A DNA stretch of 52,756 nt, from positions 1 through 52,756 of the forward strand of contig SJRY01000238.1 in NCBI GenBank assembly GCA_011319805.1, read 5' to 3'. Position numbers and translations under genes: made by a program. Shown here in pieces: positions 1-11,679 of the stretch (positions are counted from its first letter, which is position 1; each line of letters begins with the position of its first letter). This DNA is from Macrocybe gigantea (taxonomy: Eukaryota > Basidiomycota > Agaricomycetes > Agaricales > Callistosporiaceae). The notes under the pieces were generated by a model. The model searched no databases, had not been told where the DNA came from, and saw nothing but the letters and a program-made list of their open reading frames with translations.

Positions 1-867
1 TTCCTATATGCCTCCCCCGATTCCCAGATCCCGATATGACAAGACTACTACCATTTTCGATATCGCACTGCCTCACGCCTTCCCGCGTTCCCGACACTGC
101 CTCGCCGCAGTACATTCGAAACAAGGGATTTCGAGTGTGCTACCATTTCACCACTCTCATTTTGAAATTCATGACTCATATTCACTGATACATTCTACGT
201 TCCTTAGATTATTTTCATGTTCCATTCTACGATGCGTGGCACCGGTTTCGGGATGTTCTTTTACCTACTGTTTCACCTTTTATATTCAGATTTCGAACAG
301 ACTTACATCTCCCCGATGTTTCAGCCACTAAACGACCCTTTCGAAATCATACGATATGTTCTCTCATTCGGTTTCGACTTCGCCGGTTATTCCGATACTC
401 GAAATCTTCTCATCTATAAAACCCATGTACTTGGCATTTGTAACAACATAGAAAAAAGTTACTGTCTCAATCCTTCAGCAGTCTCGCAGTCTACGACTCG
501 TGTGGAGTCCTTGTGTTATCCGATCTCAAAGTGTCGCACTCGCGCGAGCCACAGTACTCAGTCTCGAAATCAGTGTCCCTGGCTTCGTGTGGAAGTCACT
601 ATTGTGGAAACCCTTCCGAAATCCTCACCGAAGCCCTCGATATCATGCGGGAATTCAGCTAAGTCTAGCCGCCTTGTTTCGAAAAACCCCGAAATCCGCT
701 CGAAACCATCCATATTCACTTCATTCCATTCCCCCCCCTTTCACGCTACAGTCCCTCGGTTACTCTGTGACTTGAACAGCTCATAGTTTATACAGCCTCG
801 GATAGGGACTGACGCTTCCTTCATTCCACTTGTTGGTTTTGTAGGTTAGTGCTTCCCGATAGTTATC
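1..867. other. Unassigned sequence left of element E1
   Basis: No convincing gene. The stretch is rich in TTCGAAA/CGAAACC-like words, and the open frames on either strand are short and without recognisable domains. A TATA-like ATCTATAAAA occurs near 413. It does not resemble the gag 5' half of the related element at 44762, so it is not simply the missing 5' part of E1. It may be another decayed repeat. Confidence 0.4.
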
Positions 868-1016
868 ACCGCAAGAAAAACAACCTTTGCCTCTATTGCG
901 GTGGCCCGGATCACAAGATCGACAATTGCCCCAATATGTCTGAAGGCGCTAAGAAGTGTCATGCTGCAATTAAGGCGGAACCCTCGAAGGCTTCTCCCAC
1001 GACGGGAAAAGTCTAA
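868..1016 (+). pseudogene. E1 gag C-terminal remnant with CCHC zinc knuckle
   Basis: Only the last ~50 codons of gag remain. The frame reads a zinc knuckle of the form CLYCGGPDHKIDNC followed by NMSEGAKK and a stop (TAA) at 1014-1016, closely parallel to the end of the intact gag at 45732-45865. Gag forms the virus-like particle and the knuckle binds the element RNA. The upstream capsid part is absent. Confidence 0.85.
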
Positions 1017-1239
1017 CCGAAGGTCCAACCAACGTCCCGGGGCCTTCGGTAAATGAAGGGACACATTTCGACGGGCTTAACCCGATGCCAAGGCCCCCGT
1101 TGTTCACTCGAATGACGCTCTCTCCTTCAAAGGCCCGTACCCTCCACCCTCATTTGTTTTTACCTCTTCTTCATCTCCGCTTCATTGTAGGCATTTCTTT
1201 ATTGCTGTATCCATATCCCTACCCAATAAAAACCCAATT

Positions 1240-4200
1240 CAAACCTATGCAATGCTCGATTCCAGCGCAACCACCTCCTGATCTCTGACAAATTCGCTTC
1301 ACGAAACAATATGCCGCGAAGAACTCTTGACGTTCCGGTTGCTGTCACAGCTGTGGACGATCGCCCTATCGCGTCTGGCCTGAATCAGTCAAGACGTTAT
1401 CATTGCCCTCTCTCTGGGCTCTCACATTGAACACTGCGCCCTCTCTGTCGTTTCGGTCAAGTATCCAATCATCCTCGGTCTCGACTGGTTACGACATCAC
1501 AACCCAGACATCGATTGGGCCAATGGGTCCATCGCTTTGTCTTGTTGCGGCGCCTCAAGTCACCTCGTCGGCTGTATGCCGAGGGCTATGGTCCTCCATT
1601 ACAGGCCGCCTCTCATGCGCATCCCATCGTCTCTGCTGGCATAGGCCTCATCTTGCTACCAGCATCTTCACCCCTTGTTTCTCAGTGACCCACGACGTTC
1701 TCTCAGCACCCCCACTCCTGCCAATCAGCATTTGCCCAAATATCTCACTCCCAATATCAAAATTCCATCTCGCTACTTCATTCCTCAACTCTCTCATCAC
1801 CACCGCTCCTACCTCACCTCCTATGGCACAATCACACTCTCCGCTTTCTGAAGCCAATGTCAAAATCCTCTCAGCAAAACGATTCCTCAAAGCCTCCAAG
1901 CACCACGAAATCTCTTACCTCCTCTTCCATGACCGACATTCCAAAATTTATATCAATTCCTTCACATCTGAAACCCCATCATCGACCAAACCCTCTCGAG
2001 CCATCACCATCAGACAGCGAAGAATAGCGCTCCTTAAAATCCCTCCAAAATACCATGCCTGGGCCGAATCGGTCTTCAACCCTGCCGAATTCAACAAACT
2101 GCCTGAGCATCGACCATTCAACATCGCATTGAGCTCGAGGATGGCAAATGCCCACCCTTTGGTCCCATGTACTGCCTTCCCTGCAAGAGCGCGAAGCTGT
2201 TGCTGAGTACGTCAACTCTAACTTGCAACGCGGCCACATTCGATGCTCTACCTCATCTGCCGGCACCCCAGTCCTGTTCATTCGAAGAAGACTGGCGAGA
2301 TTCGCCTCTGCGTCGACTTCCGTGGACTCAATGCCATCACTCGCAAAACAAATTCCCCCTCCCGCTCATCAACGACCTTCTTGATCGTGTGCAAGGCTTG
2401 CAAGATCTTCACGGCACTCGACCTCAAGTCCGCATACTCTCACCTGCGCATCCGCGAAGGTGATGAGTGGAAGACAGCATTCTGCACACACCTCGGTCTT
2501 TTCAAACATCTTGTCATCCCCTATGGTCTCACGAATGCGCCTGCTGCCTGGCAAGCATTCATTCAAGATGTCCTTTGAGATCTGATTGATCTGGTCTGTG
2601 TCGTCTACCTCGACGATATTCTTATCTTCTCCAAAAACCAGATAGCACGACTGCCATGTTGGTCTTGTGCTCGACCGCCTGCAAAATGCCCATCTATGCT
2701 GCAATGCCTTGAAGTGCCACTTCGACCAGTCCGAGGTCGAATATCTCAGTTATGTTATCAACAATAAAGGCATCAAAATGAACCTGAAGAAGCTTGACAC
2801 CATTGCTTCTTGGCCTGAACCCACGAAAGTCAAGGATCTCCACACTTCCTCGGTTTCACAAACTTCTATCAGCGCTTTATCCTGGAATATTCCCACGTCG
2901 CCCTCCCTCTCACTTCCCTTACTTGCAAACTGTCCATTTGGTCCTTCGAAGACACTGCTCGCAAGGCCTTCGAAGACCTCAAGTCCCCTTCCTCGACCAA
3001 CCACTCCTTCGACTCTCTTGCACCCTCACCACCGATGCCTCAGACTTCACTCTCTCAGGAATTCTCGAGCAACCAGCCGAACATGGCGAACTCCATCCTG
3101 TTGCCTTCATCTCGCGCAAATTCTCTCCTCAGGAAATCAACTACGACGTCCATGATAAGGAGCTCCTGGCAATTATCGAGGCCTTTCGTGACATGTGCGC
3201 CTGGCTTGTCGGCTCCCTTTTCCTATCGCCGTCATCTGCGACCACAAAATTTGGAATACTTCATGAATCCCAGGTGCTCAACCGTCGTCAAGTTCGTTGG
3301 GCTACCTTCCTCACCGATTTTCGATTTTTGACTCGATTGGAAACCTGGCCGACTCAACATCGCGGATGCTGCCTCTCGCCGCCCTGACTATGTGCCAAGC
3401 AACACTGAAAATCACCCCAGCCACCCTCCTCTTATCAACTCTACTCACACACATCGACTCTTCCCTAAATCCAATGTTACTCCCATCACAATCTCCACCC
3501 TTACATCTCTCACGTTCGACAATACTGATCTAGTTGCACACTTCAAGGAAGCCACTAGTCATGACAACGAATGGCGTCTGGCCATTGCCAATGGCTCCTG
3601 TGATTTTCGAATAGAGAACGGTCTTGTTCTCCACAACAACCTTATCTATGTTCCCCCCTCGCTCCGCCTCGATGTCCTCGCCGAACGACATGACTCCGTC
3701 ATTGGTGGGCATCCCGGTCGCGCTCGCACACTCAACTTTGTTGCATGTGATTACTCATGGCCAGGTATGACAACTTTTTGTACGACGATATGTCAGTGCC
3801 TGCGACACTTGCGCACCATCAAAATGCCTTGCCACAAGCCCTTCGGTCTTCTCCAACCCCTTGAAATCCCTGACCGCCCATGGCAAGCCATCACCATGGA
3901 TTTTGTGGTCAAACTCCCTATCTCCCGTGGTTTTGACTCGATATGGGTGGTGTGCGATCGCCTCACATGTGCAGCTCATTGCATCCCATGCAATGAGACG
4001 ATCACTGCCTCTGACCTTGCTTTTCTATTCCTTGACCGCATCTTTCGACTCCATGGACTCCCGACATCCATCATCTCCGACCGCGGATCACTTTTCATGT
4101 CAAATTTCTGGCGTGCGCTTATGGACAAACTCTCCGTTGATCACAAAGCATCTACGGCTTTTCATCCCCAAACCGATGGACTCACAGAGCACACTAATCA

Positions 4201-5194
4201 AACAATAGAAGCATACCTCCTGTGCTTATTGTTCATCCAGCAGGACGACTGGGTCGACTACCTCCCTCTCGCTGAATTCTGCTTCAATAATTACGAAAAT
4301 TCATCCACCCATCAAACTCCTTCTTCGCAAACCTTGCATATCATCCGCTTTTTGAGCCCCGACTTACCGACGTCTCCACAGTTCCCGCCGCTATGAGCCT
4401 GGCCCTCATCTTGACCTCATCCATGCCGAACTCCGTGCTGAACTCGAACACACTCAACAGCATCAGGCCTTATATTTCAACAGACTACACGAGGCTCAAC
4501 CATACTTCGCTCCTGGTCAACTCGTCTGGCTCCTTCGCAGAAACATTAAAATAAAATGTCCATCAGACAATTGGATCATCGTCACCTGGGCCCTTTCCGC
4601 ATCATTGATGCAGTGGGCAACCGTGCATATCAGCTCGAACTGCCCACCTACCTCTCCCACCTCCATCCCGTATTCCATGCCTCCCTTCTTGAACCTTACC
4701 ATGACCCATCAGAATTCCGACCCCATGCTGAACCTCTCCCCGTCGAAATTGAGACTTTGCCACTCCCTCGCATCAAAGAAGTCCTTGATGTTCGCAACGT
4801 AGGCCACCGCTTCGACTACTTCGTCAACTGGAAGGGTCTCTCTGATGAAGAAAATTCGTGGATCACCCTTGATGACATCTCTACCGAAGACAATGAAATA
4901 CTTGAATGCTTTCACCGCCGACACACACGCGCACCTCGACCTCATTCAATCGTCATCCAGCGCACTCGTCGAGTGCCTCCGCCTACTCCTCCTGCAAATC
5001 CTGCACCTTCAACCACTCTCACCGACATTCTGCATCCTCCGGACCGCCCTGCTACTCCCTTACAACCTCCGATACATCAGTATGAACCTCCGTCTATGAC
5101 AACAACTCGCTCTGGATGCATCACACGCCCTGCAACTCGCTACGACCCACCGCTTCATACGCCTCGCCCATCTCGGCCTCAAAACGGGGGGTAG
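1240..5194 (+). pseudogene. E1 pol remnant: protease, RT, RNase H, integrase, chromodomain
   Basis: Readable pieces appear in different frames. The protease start MLDSSATTS (near 1252) has the catalytic DSG altered to DSS and is soon followed by a stop. The RT block (about 2240-2700) has CVDFRGLNAIT, LDLKSAYSHLRI and the catalytic YLDD, with an in-frame TGA at 2576-2578. RNase H begins TTDASDF (near 3018) and includes KELLAIIEAF. The integrase (3392-4396) has GGHPG, MDFV, SDRG and the E of NQTIEAY, giving a D,D35E triad. A frame slip lies in the zinc-binding CxxC part near 3785. The last piece (4556-5194) is an open frame with a chromodomain at about 4769-4931 (FDYFVNWKGLSDEENSW). Its stop codon abuts the LTR. 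As it stands E1 cannot make a functional polyprotein. Confidence 0.88.
5181..5191 (+). promoter_or_regulatory. E1 polypurine tract
   Basis: AAAACGGGGGG lies immediately before the pol stop codon TAG (5192-5194), which itself abuts the LTR. This is the expected site for priming plus-strand DNA in LTR elements. It overlaps the last codons of pol. Confidence 0.75.
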
Positions 5195-5523
5195 TGTCAC
5201 AACCCTAAATTCTATATATAAGTATTTTTCATCATATTCTCGTTCATTTATTATTCTTTACCTCCTATAGAAATTCACTATGATTCGCTCATTACTCTCT
5301 ACTTTACAAACTCCTCCTATAGAAATCTACTATGACTCGTTCTTTACGTTTTCTCTGAAAACTTCTCCTAAACCATTTTATGTATAAAAGCCACCTGTAT
5401 TTGGGACTTGAGTGGCTGTCGAATCAACGTGTATCCTTCCCTCGAATATCTAGTTTTGCCTCGCTCGTCTCTTTGCCGTGTCCTTTGCTCTTGTTTGGGC
5501 CAAGTCACGCCTTGACCCTCACA
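5195..5523 (+). repeat. E1 3' LTR (329 bp)
   Basis: Begins TGTCACAACC and ends CCCTCACA (TG...CA). It contains a TATA box (TATAAAAG near 5383). It has the same length as the LTR at 44372-44700 and I count only three substitutions between them. No matching upstream LTR of E1 is present in the window. Confidence 0.92.
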
Positions 5524-6540
5524 GCTAGCCACTAACACGATCTTCTGTCTTTCGATGCCCATTTACTTTAAGGTCTGTCTGATGGAATAAGGTATGCTCC
5601 ATCTCGATAAATCAGAGACCTAATCATGAGGACGATTTGTTTGTCGCAAATGCATGACTTTTTGCCGTTACGGTGAGTTCATTGCAAAATGCGGACTCAA
5701 ATTAGACGATGGTATCCTGTGCGCAATGAGGAAACGTTGAAAAGTAAACAGCGATATCTGTGCGTGGTGTGAGTAAACATGCTAGATGCTCACCACAGAG
5801 CCGCAATGACTGCAATGCAACCGGGACGAAGCACCCTAGAACAGCATGTATCTAATAAAGTTTCGCCGACGAAAACGTAGACTAGAAAAGATAATAAAGA
5901 TGATGTATTATGTAAGTGGCTTCGGGGTTGGTGCCGATTTGTGTGTTGTTCACGGCCCCCATCAGGCGACACGCGGCGGTACGCTCTAATTGTTTCGTGC
6001 GCGTCTTCTACTCCATTCTACTTCCGGACCTACTGGAACAGTTCAATTTGAAGCTCGCAGCGGAAGCTCGAATGAAAGTCGTGCATGGGGAAGTTGCGTC
6101 GGGCAGGACATCTCTTCAAGAATTCTTTTTGTGCATCGCGTATAACAACGAAGAAACGAAGATTTCTTGCCGGTTGGATGACCGATGTCGGACCGACGTG
6201 TCTGGCGCACATGGGAAGACGTACAGTCCAAACGGACTGATTGCTTTTTGTTTTCGGAGATCCTGATGGGAACGGGTTTTCAAGTCCCCGACGGAGCTAT
6301 GGGCCGGCATCTGCAACGCGTTTATTGTAAGTGTCCTCGCCTGTCCTCGTCTGCTATCGATATCCGATAATGGGGTGCTTTCTCAGATTCTTTCTCTCCT
6401 CATATTGCTCCTATACTTAGACTAACTCCCGCTGAAGTTCGAATACCAGGCTCATTTCCAGTCACAGAACGAACTCTGGGCTTGACTCGTGCATCACGAG
6501 TTAACCTACAAACTCTATCTAAGTTATTTCAGGTTACGAC
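5524..6540. other. Intergenic region between E1 and the pheromone gene
   Basis: No supported gene. Open frames here are short, lack domain signatures and overlap on both strands. I looked for a seven-helix STE3-type receptor because of the neighbouring pheromone gene and saw none. Confidence 0.5.
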
Positions 6541-6720
6541 CGGCTTATTGTTAACAGTGGCAGTCCGTCAAAATTCACCCTCTGCCCATTCCCTCGTTAT
6601 TGTCAAGCGTGCATGATGATCCCATCTCGCCTTTAACACTTCAACAATAACGCCGGCGTCCGCTTCTGCCATCCGCATCTCGCCACATGGTGCTCTGACT
6701 CTGGTAAGGCATATAAAGTA
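6541..6720 (+). promoter_or_regulatory. Probable promoter of the pheromone precursor gene
   Basis: A TATA box (ATATAAAG, 6711-6718) lies about 118 bp before the pheromone start codon. Three copies of the HMG-box core ATTGT/ACAAT occur at 6547-6551, 6599-6603 and 6644-6648. In other basidiomycetes HMG-type factors bind such cores upstream of pheromone genes. Function here is inference. Confidence 0.4.
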
Positions 6721-6835
6721 GGGATTCGTTCGCAATTCATTCCCCAGGGCTTCGGTTCCTTAAAGGCAGTCTTTCGCCGCTCCAGGGTCGTCCTCTCATT
6801 CTCTACCGCGTCAAAGCATCCCTTTACACCGCATC

Positions 6836-6958
6836 ATGGACGCATTCACATCGCTGTCGATTTGGGCATCTACGAAGGCGGAGGACACCTCGCCTCAGGT
6901 GCCGTCCGACGAAGAGAGCAGCGGTTCAGGCTCCTACATGTACTGCGTCGTTGCATAA
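6836..6958 (+). CDS. Lipopeptide mating pheromone precursor (CaaX)
   Basis: A 40-codon frame starts MDAFTSL and ends GSGSYMYCVVA followed by TAA. Basidiomycete pheromone precursors are short peptides that commonly begin MDxFxxL and end in a CaaX box. The cysteine is farnesylated, the last three residues are removed, the end is carboxymethylated, and the N-terminal part is cleaved off to give a mature peptide of about 9-15 residues that signals through STE3-type receptors. Here CVVA is a textbook CaaX box, preceded by the Gly/Ser/Tyr-rich stretch usual in mature agaricomycete pheromones. An acidic segment (PSDEESS) sits where processing would be expected. The start context is ATCATGG. There is no intron in the coding part, although a GT-AG interval near 6998-7062 could be a 3' UTR intron. 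No receptor gene is seen nearby. Function is inferred from form, not tested. Confidence 0.85.
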   Translation: MDAFTSLSIWASTKAEDTSPQVPSDEESSGSGSYMYCVVA

Positions 6959-7665
6959 AGCACGAAGCATATTCACGAAGACACTTATCTTATGATGTGA
7001 GTTCGGCGTCTTTCACACCTTGGAAAGAAAACAAAATGCCGATTGTTCTCTTTTTCTTTTAGTATGCGACACTATTTATGGCGTATGCGAAGCACATGGA
7101 TACACAAAATATTCGAATGAGAAGGACATCATCTTCTCAACATTGAGCAACTCTTCGTTCTTTCACCGTTGTATTATTACTTTTTTACCCCTTTTCTTCT
7201 CGACCTCTGCGAGATCACCTCATTTGTAACATTACCTACTTGCAACCGTATATGATCATGGATTTCCTGCAACGTTGTGAACGGAACAGTGGCGGTGATG
7301 GTTATTTGCTTCGATTTAGCTACGTAGACTCGTTTCTTGGTCAGTTCCTTTATCATCGCAAGGACTTCAAGGGATGCCAGTGCATTTTATTGCAAGCATG
7401 TTTTCGACCTCATCGCACCCATGGCCTCTACCGTCAGACCCCTGCCGTCCAGCACGGACTACCACGGTTATTGTGACCCGAAGGTTGTAACAACCCGAGC
7501 GTTGCGGCGCGAACTCGATATGTGTAAGAAAACGACCCCCCTCTATCCAACCCCTGTGGACCCCCTATGGTGCTTGACATACGGCATTTTAGACTAACAG
7601 GGGTTCCGTGCTGACTTCCTATATATACGGACCCAAGAAATTTAGATCGGAACTGCCAGGCGACG

Positions 7666-8335
7666 ATGACACGTCCTATCGAACTGCCGGTCGAGTTGCT
7701 GGATACGATCATCTCCACCTTCTGGCATTCGCAGCTTTCGAATGACGATCGCATCACGTTCATGACGTCCTCCATGCTTGTCGGCAAGATGTGGCGAGAA
7801 TTGTTCCTACGTGTTTCGTCGATCGACGTTCACTTCCCGAGCGCGTCTTATGTGCGCTGGTTTGGCGAACTCTTGGACCGATCGTCGTCCTTGTCGAGGA
7901 GGATATCTGATTCCTGCCTCTCGTTCACGCTTGCGATGGAAAGCGCCTGCGATCACAATGCACCGCATCTTCTCCAAACTGACGAACATCCAGCGTCGCG
8001 CGCATTCGCAGACCTGTGTCCAACATCCAAACGGGCTACTACGACCTTCCGCATCTCAGGACTGTCTCCGTGGAGTATATAAATCCCGGACTTCTGCCCA
8101 TAGTGGACAGCAGCTATCAGAACGCATTCCTGCACAAGTGACGAGTCTGCATCTCGCGTTGAAGATGACGAAGGACTTGCCGTCTTTCCTGATTTCCACA
8201 TTTCGGGATTTTCACATGGACCGCTGCCTCGTCGACTTTGATCCAGGCTTGATGCGTTTCAGGCGCGCACATAGGCTGTCTTTGGACAAAATGAGCGATT
8301 CATCAAACTCTTCAATTTCCCTACATATTGCTTTT
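7666..8335 (+). pseudogene. F-box-like gene, frame disrupted
   Basis: The N-terminal frame starts MTRPIELPVELLDTII and continues with RITFMTSSMLVGKMWRELF. This matches the opening of the large agaricomycete F-box-like family (IELPxELLxxII, then the conserved ITFMTSS-type block). The reading then moves to a second frame (NIQTGYYDLPHLRTVSVEY, from 8022) and a third (TSLHLALKMTKDLPSFL) that closes at 8335-8338. Both changes fit single-base losses. F-box proteins recruit substrates to SCF ubiquitin ligases. It is either a decaying member or an intact gene with sequence errors. I cannot separate these from the sequence alone. Confidence 0.55.
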
Positions 8336-8338
8336 TAG

Positions 8339-8949
8339 CACGCAAGTGCAGACATGTTTGAAAATCTTGGGAATAGAGCGTGTTGTGCAGGAGAGGAACG
8401 TACCCAAGGCCATTTGGACTGAAGAAGTGCTGACGAAAAGACGCACAGTAAGGACAATTGCTTTTCGTCCTCCGTACGGATATCGATAATAATGTCCCCT
8501 GGGCATAGTTTCCAGAAAAGAAGACGATCTTGTCGCATAACGGAACTTTTCTCTCGGTTTTTCGGCAATCCTGGCTAATTTTCAAGCAAGTTTCAATCTT
8601 TCCATTAGTCTAGGGCAGTATTCTGCTGTGTAGCACTGGTATCTATGTCTGGGAAGGAGTTGCCAGGATAAGAGTGAGGGCGAGAACTTGGAGATTCATG
8701 GCAGTTGCTGAGTGCTGAGCAGGAGGTTGAACGGATAGACGTCGGCGTTAACATCCTAGAGTATGGGCATTGAATACGAAATTGTACCATTCCCAATGTC
8801 CACGAGGATCATGGTAATGAGCTTGTCCAACTACCCAGGTGCATGGTTTCCGGTCGAAGAGCAACTTGAAATATCGCTGCGGAGATTGAACTTGATAAAT
8901 CAATCTCATCGGCTGTCCCACGTCTATTCAGTCAAGCTCATCGTCGCTC
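8339..8949. other. Intergenic region, no gene seen
   Basis: Short overlapping frames on both strands without recognisable domains. Nothing else supported. Confidence 0.4.
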
Positions 8950-11280
8950 ATGATGAGCACAGTCATCTCTCCAGTTGCAATACCCGCGTCGGCCCCTTCG
9001 CCGTCGTCTTCTCGTTTCTCTCCTCAGAAACCCTCGAGACACGAACCGAACCCGCACCCTTACGCCATCAAAACGACCTCGACGGGCATCCTCTCTCGTT
9101 CGACCACCTCCGCTCATTCGCAGTCTCAGTACCAGTATTACGTACCTGCATCGCCCTCGCCGAGCTCAAAGGCGCCTCCTTCAGTGTTCGTGTATGACGA
9201 CAATCTGAAAGGCAGTGGCGCTTCGCGGGGCAGACACCGCTATAGTCGTAGTTTGACTGGTGGCGAGGACGGCTCTCCGCGGCCCCTGCCCTTACCACTG
9301 GAGCCGGATTTCAGTGCTAACAATGCGTCCAACTCGGGCTCAAAGTTGAAGAGAGGTTGAGGGTAAAGAGGGCAGAGACTTTGCCCTCACAGTTCGTTGA
9401 CGACGACGGAAGCAACCTCTCGACGAGCGAAGACGGCCCGAAGCAATGGAGCACTGAGAAGCTCATAGACTACCTGATCCTTCAATGCTCGGAATCCATA
9501 TACAAGGACGTATCTATCAGCGAGGTCGTCACTTTTATTCGGGATATGAGATAACCGGCAGAACTTTCTTGAGGCTGGACGAAGGAGTCTTGAATGCGTT
9601 GGTAACATTTTCTTTCTTCTACTACTCGTCATTCATGTTCTCTCAACAGCTATGGGATAACGTCCAAGTATCTCAAACTGTTCCTCCTTTCCTGCTCCCG
9701 CGATCTTCGACAGACTGTCTTGCACGGCCGTATTTTACCTTTTCAACCTTCCACCGTCGGTCCCTCTATGAATAGAGAACGCCGCAGTGACAATCGTCGC
9801 GTCTCTCGCTCGGCAAATTCGTCACCCACCCGCTCCTTCCCGCTCTACTCACCGCATATACCCACACCGCCGCCTGACAAACCGGTCGACCGTGAGGACG
9901 ACCTGTCCTACCTTTCTTCGTCCTCTACCTCGTCCATGCAGACCAAGATTCTTCAGGCCAACAGCCGAAGCGCCGCGGACGACGCGCGGGTCGCGTCCGT
10001 GGCATGGTAGCGTCATTCGAGCGGAGTTCCAGCGTCGACGAGCCTGTCGATGCATCGTTTCAATCCAACAGACGCCACGAGGACGCATTCTCAGCCAGCG
10101 ATCCGTCACTTCTACCATCAAGCGGCCTCTTCCTGCGCCGCCTTCAATCGAGATGTCGCCATATCCGTTTCACACACCGCAGCACACAGGCTCCTCCACA
10201 GCTAGCTCACGCCCTCTGCCGCCCCCTCCGAACGGCGGATACGTCCTTTGGCCTGGCTCTGCTCCTGCTTCTACGGAGCGCCACTCGCCAGAGATACGTC
10301 AGCCGGAGCCGATTAGACCTAGAGCCACCGGTGTGGAGGCCTGGCTGCTTGGCGATGAAGCCACAGAAGCCATCGGTGCCACCGTCAAGCGCATCCCTTC
10401 TGCTTCAGCAGCACAGGCAATGTCCGAGAAAACAAGTATGGGCGACGGCGGAGAAGAGATGACGGTGGAAGAGTTGCTGGCGTTGCAAGACGGCGCTGTG
10501 AAAAGTGCAGCTTTGGACGCCGAGCATGTGGATGCAGATGCGACCTTCCGAGAGGGAGAGGACTTTTTCTTCCCTGAGCGCATCGGACGCGGAAAAGGCA
10601 AGGCCATGAGCTTTGGCAAGGAAAAGACCCAGAACCAGACTGAGAGTCTAGGAAGAACAGGCGTCGGCGACTTGTTCTTCGGTCACGAACCGCACGCGGT
10701 GGAGGCTTCGGCGCGGAGAATCGAAGTAAACGTCCAACCTGATCGTACGTTTGCTTCGGCGGCTGTTCAGACGGATACGGATGAAACGCCACTTTCCGCT
10801 GAGGCACAAGCGGAGCGCGAGGAAGAGTACATGCGGCTGCAAGATGAGCTGCAATCCACCCGGGCTATGGCCGATCAATTCCGGCAGAGATTGGCGGAGG
10901 TCGAGAAGAGGATGGGAGACATTGAAGGAGAGAATCGTCCTGTCTCGCCGCGTCCCGAAGAAGTCGAGACTCCTTCTCCTGCGCCACCTTCGGACAGCCT
11001 GTCGTCGGCCATGACCAAGTTCCGTTCTCTGGCCAACATCGTCCTTTCTTCGACTCCCGCGCCCATCCGCGCGCACCTCGATGCTATATGCCAGCTCGTC
11101 TTTCCCGCGGTCCCGGATTCTCGAATGGGCACGCAGCTGGCGCAGCCTAGCGTCGCGAGGACGATGCTGCTGTTCTCGTTGGGCGCCGTGTGCTTTTTGG
11201 TGATGAAGATGCGAAGTGTGGTTGGGCGTGCGTTTGCGGTTGCAGGCGTGGTGCCGCTGCGGTTGTCGGTCTCGGGTTGA
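8950..11280 (+). CDS. SAM-like-domain protein with C-terminal membrane anchor (frame interrupted)
   Basis: Not a named family that I recognise. In order: a Ser/Pro-rich N-terminus from ATG 8950; a SAM-like helical domain from about 9440 to 9710 (KQWSTEKLIDYLIL, then ITGRTFLRLDEGVLNA, then an intron, then YGITSKYLKLFLLS); a long Ser/Pro/Arg-rich linker; a coiled coil near 10800-10930 (EREEEYMRLQDELQSTRAM); and a hydrophobic tail helix (TMLLFSLGAVCFLVMKM) about 25 residues before the stop. The layout suggests a tail-anchored membrane protein with a SAM interaction module. The intron ends CAACAG at 9649. A donor at 9598 (GTTGGT) keeps the frame, whereas the prettier GTAACA at 9602 does not. The frame steps back by one near 9355, 9548, 10010 and 10108. 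With these four losses counted, total exon length is divisible by three (about 760 codons). Confidence 0.6.
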
Positions 11281-11679
11281 GCAGGCAAGCAGGGGTTGGG
11301 CGCGGGAGGAGGTGATTGGCGTTTGACTGGGTGCGGCGAGCCTGCGATTTCTTGTTTTGCGACGCTTTCGGTATGGAATGGCAACAACGATACCCACCTT
11401 TTACTGACACAGCTTTCATCTGCAATCCTTATCTTGGCATGATAATTTTTTTTCTTTATATTCTTTATTTTTCGTTACTGCTTGTGCCTTTTTTTTTTTT
11501 TTACGACCGTTACGACTCACGATGCACTGACGACGACGCTTATCAATTTAAACCCATTTGTAACTATTTTGTAGTTAAAATACACGCTGCTGTGTCGCTT
11601 TCGTGGTCAATATCGTATCTAGGCGTATTTGTGTGTGAGAGAGACGAGGGTGTGTGATAATGTCATGGCCTCCAAGAGG
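11281..11679. other. Region between convergent SAM-protein and Maf genes
   Basis: Holds the 3' ends of two convergent genes. T-rich stretches occur (for example T12 near 11491-11502). No further gene is seen. Confidence 0.5.

Larger units (their letters stand above)
868..5523 (+). mobile_element. E1: 5'-truncated, decayed Ty3/gypsy chromovirus
   Basis: Order on the plus strand: end of gag with a CCHC knuckle, protease remnant, reverse transcriptase, RNase H, integrase, chromodomain, polypurine tract, LTR. This is the Ty3/gypsy (Metaviridae) order with a C-terminal chromodomain. No 5' LTR is visible and homology to the gag of E2 starts abruptly near 868, so the element is truncated. The internal part carries several stops and frame changes. 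Its 3' LTR nearly matches the LTR at 44372, so E1 and E2 belong to one family. In the overlapping gag/protease part the two differ clearly (my rough estimate is about 80% identity). Confidence 0.9.

Noticed and set aside
868..5194. Reading E1 frame breaks as sequence errors like those in host genes
   Set aside because: E1 also lacks its 5' end, has an altered protease motif and in-frame stops, and is clearly diverged from E2, so true decay is the simpler view.
7240..7476. A second pheromone or receptor gene starting MDFLQRC
   Set aside because: It has no CaaX end and no run of membrane helices.
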